From the NCBI RefSeq assembly GCF_900129095.1, contig NZ_FQVA01000007.1, positions 82,338 through 146,337 of the forward strand: a stretch of 64,000 nt of DNA, written 5' to 3'. The notes below the pieces were generated by a model that was not told the DNA's origin, made no database searches, and was given only the letters and a program-made list of their open reading frames with translations. The stretch comes from Microbulbifer donghaiensis (GTDB taxonomy: Bacteria; Pseudomonadota; Gammaproteobacteria; Pseudomonadales; Cellvibrionaceae). This document shows, one piece after another, positions 1 to 7,530 of this stretch (the first letter of the stretch is position 1; each line of letters opens with the position of its first letter). A program made the position numbers and the translations under genes.

Positions 1-69
1 CCGACGCTGCCGCTCTCGATGAATTACAGCGGCGGCAACTGCAAATACTGGGGCTGGAGTCGGACTGAC

Positions 70-1206
70 GTGCAAGTGAAAAAACTCGGACTGATTATCA
101 ACCCCTGGGCCGGCGTCGGTGGGCCGGCGGGCCTGAAGGGCAGCGATGGCGCCGAGACGGTGCAGCAGGCCCTGGCAGCGGGCATAGAGCCGCAGTCGCA
201 CAAGCGCGCGGCGATTGCGCTCACAGCGCTGGAAAGTTTCCGCGAGCAGCTGGAGATCCTCTGCTTTGCCGGCAACATGGGTGAGGACGCCGCGAAAGCG
301 CTGAATTTTGCCACGCGAGTCGTTGGCCAGGCGGAATCCGAGCCGTCCACGCCGGCGGATACGGAAGCCGCTGCACAGGTGATCAGAGAGGCCGGTGCCG
401 ACCTGATTGTATTTGTCGGTGGCGACGGCACCGCGCGCAATATGGTCAATGCCCTGGGCGACGATTTTCCGGTGCTCGGTATTCCCGCCGGAGTGAAGAT
501 GCACTCCGCCTGTTTTGCGATTTCCCCCCGGGCCGGCGGCGAAGTGCTGCGGCGGCTGATGGCCGGTCAGCTGGTGGACCTGCACGAGCACGAAGTGCGC
601 GACATCGACGAGAAATCCTTTCGCGAGGGACGCGTCAGCACACGCCACTACGGCGAGCTGCTGGTGCCGGAAGAGGGACACTTCCTGCAGGCGGTGAAAA
701 ATGCCGGCCGCGAGGTGGAGGAGCTGGCGGTGGCGGATATCGCCGCCGATGTGGTCGAGGAGCTGGATCCTGACACGCTGTATATCGTCGGGCCCGGTTC
801 CACCACGCTGGCGATACTCGATGAGCTGGGTCTCGCCGGCACACTGTTGGGGGTGGACTTGTTGCGCGACGGCGAGCTGGTTGCCGCCGATGTCAGCGCA
901 CCACAGATTGAGCGGGCACTCGCTGCGCATGATGGTCCGGCAAAAATTATTCTCACCGCGATCGGTGGTCAGGGGCACCTGATTGGTCGCGGTAACCAGC
1001 AGTTCTCACCGCAGGTTTTACGGGCTGTCGGGCGCGACAACCTGATCGTCGTCGCCACCAAGACCAAGGTCACCGAGCTCGGCGGCCGGCCGCTGCTGGT
1101 GGACAGCGGCGATCCGGAACTGGACGAGCAGTGGAGCGGTTTTATTCGCGTCATCACCGGCTATCGGGACGCGATTCTGTACCCGCTCAGCAATGGGGAC
1201 CTGTAG
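70..1206 (+). CDS. ATP-NAD kinase family protein
   Basis: Predicted cytoplasmic kinase of the ATP-NAD kinase-like family (COG3199 type). Visible motifs are an N-terminal INPWAGVGGP loop and the nucleotide-binding GGDGT signature at about residues 117-121, followed by LGIPAGVKMHSACFA. These match the NAD kinase/diacylglycerol kinase fold. Its substrate is not defined by the sequence; it need not be the housekeeping NAD kinase. I chose GTG at 70 because GGAG at 56-59 sits 10 bases upstream. An ATG at 19 is in frame, but the residues it adds do not look conserved, and a GTG at 76 is also possible. The length of about 378 residues fits the family. Confidence 0.8.
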   Translation: MQVKKLGLIINPWAGVGGPAGLKGSDGAETVQQALAAGIEPQSHKRAAIALTALESFREQLEILCFAGNMGEDAAKALNFATRVVGQAESEPSTPADTEAAAQVIREAGADLIVFVGGDGTARNMVNALGDDFPVLGIPAGVKMHSACFAISPRAGGEVLRRLMAGQLVDLHEHEVRDIDEKSFREGRVSTRHYGELLVPEEGHFLQAVKNAGREVEELAVADIAADVVEELDPDTLYIVGPGSTTLAILDELGLAGTLLGVDLLRDGELVAADVSAPQIERALAAHDGPAKIILTAIGGQGHLIGRGNQQFSPQVLRAVGRDNLIVVATKTKVTELGGRPLLVDSGDPELDEQWSGFIRVITGYRDAILYPLSNGDL

Positions 1207-1218
1207 TGAATCGAGTTC

Positions 1219-1288
1219 GTAGGATGGGCAAAGCGCAGCGTGCCCATCAACCGGCGCCGATGGGCACGCTGCGCTTTGCCCATCCTAC
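1219..1288. repeat. REP-like palindrome, 28-bp perfect arms
   Basis: The arms at 1219-1246 and 1261-1288 are perfect reverse complements, separated by a 14-base loop. They lie just after the stop codon of the kinase-like gene. The arm begins GTAGGATGGGCAAAGCGCAG. This arrangement resembles dispersed bacterial REP/REPIN elements. It could also act as a transcription barrier or terminator, but no T-run follows it. Confidence 0.8.
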
Positions 1289-1301
1289 AACCTGAAGACA
1301 G

Positions 1302-2234
1302 ATGTCGAAAAACTGGCAAATCCTGCTGGAGCAGGTGAAAACAAAACTGGATGAAAAGAGCCCGGACAGCCGGCGTTTTTTTCACGGCCGCGGCCGCTGT
1401 TACCCGGGCCTGGAACAGGTCTGTGTCGACAGCTTTTTCCCGGCGCTGCTGGTGACTTTCTTTGAAGAGTACGAAGGCGAAGACGACCTGTGCGAACAGC
1501 TGTGGCAGCTGGCCGAGCCACACGGCTATCTGGGCGTGGCGGCGCAGCGCCGCTATCGGCAGGGCGCACCGGTGGACTGGCACTGCGGACAGCCGGTGGT
1601 GGCGCCGCTGGCCCGCCGCGGTGAGCTGAAGTTTCCGCTCACGTTCGAGCGGCAGAACGTCGGCTTCTTTCTCGATATCGAGCCGGGGCGGCGCTGGCTG
1701 GAACAGCAGGTCAAAGCCCGCGCCGGGACAGAGAATCTGAAACTGCTGAACCTTTTTGCGTTTACCTGTGCGTTTTCCGCCGTGGCCCGTGCGGCCGGCG
1801 AGCTGGAAGTCGTCAATATCGATGTGAATCGCGGTGTGCTCAATCGCGGCCGCGAGAACCACGAGTTCAACAAGCTGCCGCTTAAGGGCATCAAGTTCCT
1901 GCAGCTGGATGCGCTGCGGGAATTCAAGCGATTCGATCGCCGCGGCCCTTTCCAGCTGGCGGTGGTGGATCCGCCCACGCGGCAGAAGGGGCGCTTCGAC
2001 GTCAGCCTCAACTACGAAAAGCTGCTGCAGCTGTTACCGGATTGTCTGGCGGAAGAGGCGGATCTGCTGATGGTGATGAATTCGCCGCGCCACAGCGAAG
2101 TGCACTTCCGTGAATTGATCGAGGGGGCCGACAGCCGTTTCGAAGTGGTGGAGCGCTTGCCGCAGAATGCGGATTTCCCCGATCGGGATCCGGATGCCGC
2201 GCTTAAAATGCTGCACGTAAAATTCCGCAGGTAG
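1302..2234 (+). CDS. class I SAM-dependent methyltransferase (RlmI/RlmK-like)
   Basis: A 310-residue methyltransferase of the Methyltrans_SAM (PF10672-like) group related to 23S rRNA methyltransferases. Motif I is LLNLFAFTCAFSAVA (about 150-164). The acidic motif II region is VVNIDVNRGVLNRGRENH, and motif IV is LAVVDPPTRQKGRF with the DPP signature. The roughly 120-residue N-terminal region probably contributes to RNA binding, as in RlmI relatives, which is an inference. The ATG at 1302 follows a REP-like palindrome. The gene appears monocistronic. The exact target nucleotide is unknown. Confidence 0.8.
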   Translation: MSKNWQILLEQVKTKLDEKSPDSRRFFHGRGRCYPGLEQVCVDSFFPALLVTFFEEYEGEDDLCEQLWQLAEPHGYLGVAAQRRYRQGAPVDWHCGQPVVAPLARRGELKFPLTFERQNVGFFLDIEPGRRWLEQQVKARAGTENLKLLNLFAFTCAFSAVARAAGELEVVNIDVNRGVLNRGRENHEFNKLPLKGIKFLQLDALREFKRFDRRGPFQLAVVDPPTRQKGRFDVSLNYEKLLQLLPDCLAEEADLLMVMNSPRHSEVHFRELIEGADSRFEVVERLPQNADFPDRDPDAALKMLHVKFRR

Positions 2235-2260
2235 CCTGCACGATACGCAGTGCGCTGTCG

Positions 2261-2350
2261 TCGTTCCGGCGTAGAGCCTGTGCCGGACTTGATCTGGTAT
2301 CGGAACCCAGGTGCCACCGAACTGGATACCGGCTTGCGCCGGTATAACGA
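2261..2350. repeat. degenerate palindromic repeat between convergent genes
   Basis: About 90 bases with imperfect inverted ends: TCGTTCCGGCG at 2261-2271 against CGCCGGTATAACGA ending at 2350. Internal partly matching blocks are CTGGTATCGG and CTGGATACCGG. The style is that of small dispersed intergenic palindromes. It lies between two convergent genes and contains no ORF. Confidence 0.45.
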
Positions 2351-2381
2351 GTCAGTGAGGGTTTGACTCGAAACAGAGAAC

Positions 2382-2786
2382 CTACAGGATGTGGAATTCC
2401 CGCATCAGCCGTTCCATCAACTCCTGCAATTGCGGCGACGAGCCGTTGCGCACGGCGCTGTCGAGCAGCTGTGCGTTGCTCTCGCCGGACTCCGTCTTTT
2501 TCACCAGCAGCAGAAATCCGCGGTGGCTCAGCGCCGCTTCTTCTACCGCTTCCTGGCGCACCAGCTGCGAAAAATTCATATAGCCGCTCTGCTGCAGCCA
2601 GGTCATGGCGCCCAGGCAGGCGAGGTGGCGCGGCGAATGCAGGCCGAATTCGTCCGGGGTGTCGGGACCGGCGATGTCCTCCACGTAGACCGTGGCCGGG
2701 GCCGGGAACTGGTTGAACAGCGCCAGCAGTAGCCTGCCGGCGTCGCGGTAGAAGTCGTGAATGTGCAGGTCGTCCAGCATGGGCAC
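2382..2786 (-). CDS. conserved hypothetical protein next to alaA
   Basis: A 134-residue soluble protein that I do not recognise. It starts MPMLDDLHIHDFYRDAGRLL and has no signal peptide or membrane segment. It is mostly helical in composition, with a conserved-looking central part (EFGLHSPRHLACLGAMTWLQ) that resembles a winged-helix-like layout, although this is weak. The GTG start at 2786 overlaps the alaA stop by one base, and an ATG at 2780 is an alternative. This tight coupling makes it the downstream gene of an alaA operon. Codon use is like that of its neighbours. Its function is unknown. Confidence 0.65.
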   Translation of the reverse strand: MPMLDDLHIHDFYRDAGRLLLALFNQFPAPATVYVEDIAGPDTPDEFGLHSPRHLACLGAMTWLQQSGYMNFSQLVRQEAVEEAALSHRGFLLLVKKTESGESNAQLLDSAVRNGSSPQLQELMERLMREFHIL

Positions 2787-4000
2787 TACTGAGAATATCT
2801 TTCCAGGAAATAACCCAGCCGCTCTATCGAGTGGGAGAGGTCGTCGGCGCGCGGCAGGAAGACGATGCGCAGATGATCCGGCGCGTCCCAGTGGAAGGCG
2901 CTGCCCTGCACCAGCAGGATTTTTTCCTGCCGCAGGAATTCAAGCACCAGCCGCTCGTCATTTTCGATCTTGTGGTGGTCCAGGTGCAGTTTCGGGAACA
3001 GGTAGATGGCGCCGCGGGGTTTCACGCAGCTGACCCCGGGAATGTCGTTCAGCATCCGGTGGGCCAGGTCGCGCTGCTGGCGCAGGCGGCCGCCGGGCAG
3101 CACCAGGTCATTGATGCTCTGGTAACCGCCCAGTGCGGTCTGTACCGCGAACATGGCCGGCACATTGCCGCACAGGCGCATCGACGACAGAATGTCCATG
3201 CCCTCGATAAATCCCTTGGCGCGCTGCTTGGCGCCGCTGACGATCATCCAGCCGGAGCGGAAACCCGCCAGGCGATAGGACTTGGACAGGCCGTTAAAGC
3301 TCAGGCAGAGCACATCCGGAGCCAGCTTGGCCATCGGGGTGAACTCTGCATCGTCGTACAGAATCTTGCTGTAGATCTCATCGGCGAAGATCACCAGGCC
3401 GTGGGTGCGGGCAACCTCTACAATTTGTTCCAGCAGCGCACGGGGATAGACGGCGCCGGTGGGGTTGTTCGGGTTGATCACGACAATGCCGCGGGTGCGC
3501 GGGGTGATCTTGGCCTTGATATCCTCGATATCCGGCAGCCAGCCGGCTTCCTCGTCGCAGCGGTAGAGCACCGGGTGCGCGCCGGTCAGGTTGGTGGCGG
3601 CCATCCACAATGGGTAGTTGGGCATCGGCAGCAGCAGTTCGTCGCCGTTGTTCAGCAGCGCCTGGGTGGCCATGGAAATCAGCTCGGAGACGCCATTGCC
3701 GAGATAGATATCGTCGATATCAACCCCTTCGATGCCGAGGGTCTGGCACTCCTGCATAATGGCCTTGCGCGCGGCAAAGAGGCCTTTGGATTCCACGTAG
3801 CCCTGGGCCTGGGCCAGGTTGTGAATCACGTCCTGGATGATCTCGTCAGGAGCGTCGAAGCCGAAGGGGGCCGGGTTACCGATATTCAGTTTGAGAATAC
3901 GGTGACCTTCCTCTTCCATGCGGTAGGCCTGTTCCATCACGGGGCCACGGATTTCGTAGCAGACGCCGTGCAGTTTTTCCGACTTTAGAATGTCCTTCAT
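2786..4000 (-). CDS. alaA: glutamate-pyruvate aminotransferase AlaA
   Basis: A PLP-dependent class I/II aminotransferase that makes alanine from pyruvate and glutamate in the cytoplasm. From ATG 4000 it is 404 residues, very close to the E. coli AlaA length. The start MKDILKSEKLHGVCYEIRGP is typical of the family; an upstream in-frame ATG at 4054 adds unlikely residues. Visible landmarks are GNGVSELISM for phosphate binding, NPNNPTGAVY with N179, FADEIY with D207, and the Schiff-base lysine in SFNGLSKSYRLAGFRSG at K240. It is coupled to a downstream small hypothetical gene and diverges from msrB. Confidence 0.93.
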   Translation of the reverse strand: MKDILKSEKLHGVCYEIRGPVMEQAYRMEEEGHRILKLNIGNPAPFGFDAPDEIIQDVIHNLAQAQGYVESKGLFAARKAIMQECQTLGIEGVDIDDIYLGNGVSELISMATQALLNNGDELLLPMPNYPLWMAATNLTGAHPVLYRCDEEAGWLPDIEDIKAKITPRTRGIVVINPNNPTGAVYPRALLEQIVEVARTHGLVIFADEIYSKILYDDAEFTPMAKLAPDVLCLSFNGLSKSYRLAGFRSGWMIVSGAKQRAKGFIEGMDILSSMRLCGNVPAMFAVQTALGGYQSINDLVLPGGRLRQQRDLAHRMLNDIPGVSCVKPRGAIYLFPKLHLDHHKIENDERLVLEFLRQEKILLVQGSAFHWDAPDHLRIVFLPRADDLSHSIERLGYFLERYSQ

Positions 4001-4078
4001 GGTGGCTGTGGTAACCCTTAAGGTGCGACTTCGCTCGAGCGGCCGCTCTGGCAAAGGCAGTGATACAGGATGAAGAGT

Positions 4079-4486
4079 ATGTCAAAAGAAAAAGACGATA
4101 ACTACTGGCGCGACAAGCTGACTCCGGAAGAATTTCACGTTTGCCGCGAGTCGGGCACCGAGCGGCCGTTTACCGGCGAATACTGGGATGTGTTCGAGGA
4201 CGGCGTCTACCGCTGTCGCTGCTGCGGTGAAGTGCTGTTTCACTCCGATTCGAAGTTTGAGGCCCACTGCGGCTGGCCCAGCTTCGACGCCGAGATGAAT
4301 GAAGGCGTGGTGGCCAAGCGGCCAGACAACAGCCTGGGCATGCAGCGAATCGAGATAGTCTGTGCTAAATGCGACGCCCACCTCGGGCACGTTTTTCCCG
4401 ATGGCCCGACGGAAACAGGATTGCGTTACTGTGTAAACTCCCTGTCAATCAAACTGGATACCGAGTCCGGGAAGGAGGGCAAGTGA
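4079..4486 (+). CDS. msrB: peptide-methionine (R)-S-oxide reductase MsrB
   Basis: Reduces methionine-R-sulfoxide in proteins. The 135-residue chain carries the catalytic cysteine in RYCVNSLS near the C-terminus and two CxxC zinc motifs (CRCC and CAKC). The family motifs HCGWPSF and DAHLGHVFPDGP are also present. ATG 4079 has AGGA eight bases upstream, while ATG 4070 is in frame but its spacing is poor. The stop overlaps the GTG start of the next gene (GTGA), so the two are translationally coupled. Cytoplasmic, since no signal peptide is seen. Confidence 0.94.
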   Translation: MSKEKDDNYWRDKLTPEEFHVCRESGTERPFTGEYWDVFEDGVYRCRCCGEVLFHSDSKFEAHCGWPSFDAEMNEGVVAKRPDNSLGMQRIEIVCAKCDAHLGHVFPDGPTETGLRYCVNSLSIKLDTESGKEGK

Positions 4487-5247
4487 GCAGGGCAGCGCGA
4501 TATACCCATTGGAGCCGTTGGCTGGTGCGAGTGCAGTGGTTACTGCTGGCGGCCATATTCTGTGCCGGGCTGGCGCTGCGGCTGGAGCTGATGCACTTCC
4601 GGCCGGTCTTTCAGATCTTCAAATTCGCCGGCCTGGCCGCCCTCGGTGTGGCGCTGATCAGCATGCTGGTGTTTATCTGGGGGCTGGTGAAGAGGCATCC
4701 GCAGAGCCGCTACAACGCGCTCTGGGCAGTGATCCTGGGGCTGCTGCCGGTGGCCGTGCCCCTGTTGACGGTGGGCAAGAGCAATTTCGATGTGCCGCGG
4801 ATTCACGATATCACCACCGACATGCAGAATCCGCCTGCTTACGAGGCGGTGCTGTCGCTGCGCGAAGCGGATGACAACAGCGCGGACTACGCCGGTGAAG
4901 AGGTGGCGAAGCTGCAGCGCGAGGCGGACATCTATGCGGATATCATGCCGCTGCAACTGAAATTGCCGGTCGCCAGGGCGACGGAGCTATCTGCGGCCGC
5001 GGCCGAGGACCTGGGCTGGCGTGTCGTGGCGCTGGAGCCAAAACGCGGTCACCTGGAGGCGGTTGACCGAACTCCACTGCTTGGTTTCAGCGATGACATA
5101 GTGGTACGGGTCACGGAAGAAAACGGCGGCTCGCGGGTGGATATCCGCTCCAGTTCCCGCGTTGGCCTGAGTGACCTGGGAGCGAACGCCAAGCGCATCC
5201 GCAGCTTCCTTAGCGAGGTTCAGGCCCGCGCAGCGGCGGAGGAGTAG
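4483..5247 (+). CDS. DUF1499 membrane protein
   Basis: A 254-residue protein with three predicted N-terminal membrane helices: around VRVQWLLLAAIFCAGLAL, FKFAGLAALGVALISMLVF and LWAVILGLLPVAVPLLTV. A soluble DUF1499 domain follows, starting at about DITTDMQNPPAYEAVLSLRE. The GTG start at 4483 overlaps the msrB stop, and the ORF upstream of it only reads through msrB in another frame. DUF1499 has no settled function. The C-terminal part, with repeated VRVTEENGGSRVDIRSSSRVG, resembles other DUF1499 proteins. Confidence 0.8.
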   Translation: MSRAARYTHWSRWLVRVQWLLLAAIFCAGLALRLELMHFRPVFQIFKFAGLAALGVALISMLVFIWGLVKRHPQSRYNALWAVILGLLPVAVPLLTVGKSNFDVPRIHDITTDMQNPPAYEAVLSLREADDNSADYAGEEVAKLQREADIYADIMPLQLKLPVARATELSAAAAEDLGWRVVALEPKRGHLEAVDRTPLLGFSDDIVVRVTEENGGSRVDIRSSSRVGLSDLGANAKRIRSFLSEVQARAAAEE

Positions 5248-5341
5248 GGCGCCGTCCCGAGTCTGCGCTCCGCAGACCCACGGATTCGGTAAGTGCCTGA
5301 CTATAAAAGAAAAAAAACCAAGAAAAGATTTGACGCGGGTG

Positions 5342-5370
5342 TTGACAGCCCCCCGGGTGCTACATAGAAT
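5342..5370 (+). promoter_or_regulatory. sigma-70 promoter of the tRNA operon
   Basis: TTGACA at 5342-5347 and TAGAAT at 5365-5370 are separated by exactly 17 bases. They are followed by a G+C-rich discriminator (GCGCCCC). This is the classic form of a strong, stringently controlled stable-RNA promoter. It lies 64 bases upstream of the first tRNA. Confidence 0.85.
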
Positions 5371-5433
5371 GCGCCCCACTTCTGAAGCGGAGCGGACCTT
5401 TAAGACGCCAAGCGAAGCAGAGGTAGTTCCGGG

Positions 5434-5509
5434 GTCCCCTTCGTCTAGAGGCCTAGGACACCGCCCTTTCACGGCGGTAACAGGGGTTCGACTCCCCTAG
5501 GGGACGCCA
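5434..5509 (+). tRNA. tRNA-Glu(TTC), copy 1
   Basis: A 76-base tRNA with encoded CCA. The anticodon loop CTTTCAC gives TTC at 5468-5470. The acceptor stem is fully paired (GTCCCCT with AGGGGAC). First gene of the tRNA operon. Confidence 0.97.
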
Positions 5510-5511
5510 CT

Positions 5512-5587
5512 GCGGGAATAGCTCAGTTGGTAGAGCGCAACCTTGCCAAGGTTGAGGTCGCCGGTTCGAACCCGGTTTCCCGCTCCA
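5512..5587 (+). tRNA. tRNA-Gly(GCC), copy 1
   Basis: A 76-base tRNA with encoded CCA. The anticodon loop TTGCCAA gives GCC. It begins two bases after tRNA-Glu copy 1, so the two are cotranscribed. Confidence 0.97.
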
Positions 5588-5807
5588 TTTACCTACATTT
5601 TGTTAAAAACCTCCTTGTTTTTAACAAAATGTCGCAGCGAAAAAGCTGGCGCAAAATTTGATTTTGCTGGTTTTTCGCTGCTCGCGCCGGCACGCCGGCG
5701 GCGGTGCATCCATGCACCGCGTGAATGCCACTAAAAATTAAATTTTTAGTGGCGATGCCACCGACAGTGTGGCAGCATTCGATCCCCGGATCGAAAGCAA
5801 GTTTTCT
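5588..5807. repeat. hairpin island in the tRNA spacer
   Basis: A 220-base spacer made almost entirely of successive perfect inverted repeats. Arms are 5596-5610/5617-5631 (15 bp), 5635-5644/5671-5680 (10 bp, enclosing 5651-5657/5661-5667), 5701-5709/5712-5720 (9 bp), 5727-5739/5741-5753 (13 bp, one-base loop), 5756-5761/5769-5774 and 5780-5785/5788-5793. No convincing gene is present. Confidence 0.85.
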
Positions 5808-5883
5808 GTCCCCATCGTCTAGAGGCCTAGGACACCGCCCTTTCACGGCGGTAACAGGGGTTCGACTCCCCTTGGGGATGCCA
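5808..5883 (+). tRNA. tRNA-Glu(TTC), copy 2
   Basis: A 76-base tRNA with encoded CCA and anticodon TTC. It differs from copy 1 in the acceptor stem (GTCCCCA with TGGGGAT), which leaves a G1-U72 wobble pair. It is part of a 330-base tandem duplication with copy 3. Confidence 0.96.
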
Positions 5884-5922
5884 ATACGGCCTGGCAGCAC
5901 AGCTGCCGGGCCAAATGAAAGT

Positions 5923-5998
5923 GCGGGAATAGCTCAGTTGGTAGAGCGCAACCTTGCCAAGGTTGAGGTCGCCGGTTCGAACCCGGTTTCCCGCTCCA
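5923..5998 (+). tRNA. tRNA-Gly(GCC), copy 2
   Basis: A 76-base tRNA with encoded CCA and anticodon GCC, identical in reading to copy 1. It is followed directly by a terminator. Confidence 0.97.
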
Positions 5999-6004
5999 AA
6001 TAAG

Positions 6005-6031
6005 AAAGCCGCTCAGTCGAGCGGCTTTTTT
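6005..6031 (+). terminator. rho-independent terminator after tRNA-Gly copy 2
   Basis: AGCCGCTC / GAGCGGCT stem with a short loop, a 5' A-tract and a run of six T. Because a second tRNA pair follows, it should only partly terminate, or the pair beyond it has its own promoter. Confidence 0.88.
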
Positions 6032-6137
6032 ATCTGCTGATCCAGCCGAAAGGTTTGGAGTTCAGCGCCTCGGGGTAACCCGAGGCTGCGCCACGGCAGA
6101 GTGGCCGCGGCTGACCAATGGTCAGCGCAAGTTTTCT

Positions 6138-6213
6138 GTCCCCATCGTCTAGAGGCCTAGGACACCGCCCTTTCACGGCGGTAACAGGGGTTCGACTCCC
6201 CTTGGGGATGCCA
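6138..6213 (+). tRNA. tRNA-Glu(TTC), copy 3
   Basis: The same sequence as copy 2, exactly 330 bases further on, including the flanking GCAAGTTTTCT. Anticodon TTC, encoded CCA, G1-U72 wobble. Confidence 0.96.
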
Positions 6214-6252
6214 ATACGACCCGGCAGCAGTGCTGCCGGGTCTGTACAAAAT

Positions 6253-6328
6253 GCGGGAATAGCTCAGTTGGTAGAGCGCAACCTTGCCAAGGTTGAGGTC
6301 GCCAGTTCGAACCTGGTTTCCCGCTCCA
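6253..6328 (+). tRNA. tRNA-Gly(GCC), copy 3
   Basis: A 76-base tRNA with anticodon GCC. Relative to copies 1 and 2, the T-stem has a G-C pair replaced by A-T (GCCAG-TTCGAAC-CTGG). This is a compensatory double change that keeps the stem. Confidence 0.96.
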
Positions 6329-6334
6329 AATAAA

Positions 6335-6361
6335 AAAGCCGCTCAATCGAGCGGCTTTTTT
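6335..6361 (+). terminator. rho-independent terminator of the tRNA operon
   Basis: The same AGCCGCTC / GAGCGGCT stem as the terminator at 6005, with a single loop change and a T-run. It is the second copy within the 330-base duplication. Confidence 0.9.
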
Positions 6362-6431
6362 ATGCGTGCGATTTGCAGTGCCCTGACGGGCGAACACCCG
6401 GTTCGCCCGTACGAATGCGCTGCTGCCGCCA

Positions 6432-6496
6432 GTAGGAGCCTGCTTGCAGGCGAAAAAACCGCGCTCCGCAGTGTTCGCCTGCGAGCAGGCTCCTAC
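6432..6496. repeat. REPIN-like element (two inverted REP sequences)
   Basis: Two 23-base arms at 6432-6454 and 6474-6496 are reverse complements with one mismatch, and each arm is itself a small palindrome (GCCTGCTTGCAGGC). The arm begins GTAGGAGCCTGCTTGCAGGC. This is the architecture of REP doublets seen in pseudomonads and relatives. It lies upstream of the ABC transporter genes. Confidence 0.85.
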
Positions 6497-6594
6497 GATA
6501 CAGTTAGACCACCCAGGCTTTCCCGGAGACACCGCCCGGTTGAAATAAGTTGCCCAAGCGCGTTGAATAGCGCCCTCAGTTTCAGGAGGAAGTG

Positions 6595-7530
6595 ATGACT
6601 GCGGCGCTCTCCATAAAAAATCTGCAGAAAACCTACGACAACGGCTTCCAGGCCCTGAAGGGCATCAGCTTCGATGTGCAGCCGGGGGATTTCTTCGCCT
6701 TGCTCGGCCCCAATGGCGCCGGCAAGTCCACCACCATTGGCATCATCTGTTCGCTGGTACGTAAAACCGGCGGCAATGTGTCCATCTTCGGTATCGATAT
6801 CGACAAGGATTTCCCCGCGGCCAAGCAGATGCTCGGCGTGGTGCCGCAGGAGTTCAATTTCAGCCAGTTTGAAAAGGTCTACGATATCGTCTGCACACAG
6901 GGCGGCTTCTACGGCATGCCGCGCAAATTGGCGGAAGAGCGTACGGAAAAGTACCTGAAGCAGCTGGGACTGTGGGACAAACGCGATACACAGGCGCGCA
7001 TGCTGTCCGGCGGTATGAAGCGCCGGCTGATGATCGCGCGCGCACTGATCCACGAACCGCAGCTGTTGATCCTCGACGAGCCGACCGCCGGCGTAGATAT
7101 CGAGCTGCGCCGCTCCATGTGGACCTTTCTCGAGGAGATCAACCGGCAGGGCACCACGATCATTCTCACCACTCACTACCTCGAGGAAGCGGAGAGCCTG
7201 TGTCGCAATATCGCCATTATCGATAAGGGCGATATCGTCGAGAACACCTCGATCAAGTCGCTGCTGAAAACCCTGAATCGGGAGACCTTTATCCTCGATT
7301 CGAGCGAGGCCCTGAGCACGTGTCCGGACCTCGGCGGATACAGTGGCCGACTGATCGATGAACACTGTCTGGAGGTCACCGTCGAGAAAGGCCAGTCACT
7401 GACTGAACTGTTCGCGGCGCTGACGAAGCAGGGCGTTACCATTACCAGTATGCGCAACCGCGCGAATCGCCTGGAAGAGCTGTTTGTGTCGCTGCTCGCG
7501 GAAGACAGAAAAGGGGAGGGCGACCAGTGA
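6595..7530 (+). CDS. ABC transporter ATP-binding protein (YadG-like)
   Basis: The ATPase of an ABC-2 type exporter. It has Walker A GPNGAGKST, the signature LSGGMKRRL, Walker B LLILDEPTAGVD and the H-loop LTTHYLEEAE, followed by a roughly 80-residue C-terminal extension. It is 311 residues long, like YadG. ATG 6595 has AGGAGGA at 6584-6590. The next gene starts inside its stop codon, so ATPase and permease are coupled. The substrate is not known, and YadG/YadH itself is poorly characterised. Confidence 0.9.
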   Translation: MTAALSIKNLQKTYDNGFQALKGISFDVQPGDFFALLGPNGAGKSTTIGIICSLVRKTGGNVSIFGIDIDKDFPAAKQMLGVVPQEFNFSQFEKVYDIVCTQGGFYGMPRKLAEERTEKYLKQLGLWDKRDTQARMLSGGMKRRLMIARALIHEPQLLILDEPTAGVDIELRRSMWTFLEEINRQGTTIILTTHYLEEAESLCRNIAIIDKGDIVENTSIKSLLKTLNRETFILDSSEALSTCPDLGGYSGRLIDEHCLEVTVEKGQSLTELFAALTKQGVTITSMRNRANRLEELFVSLLAEDRKGEGDQ

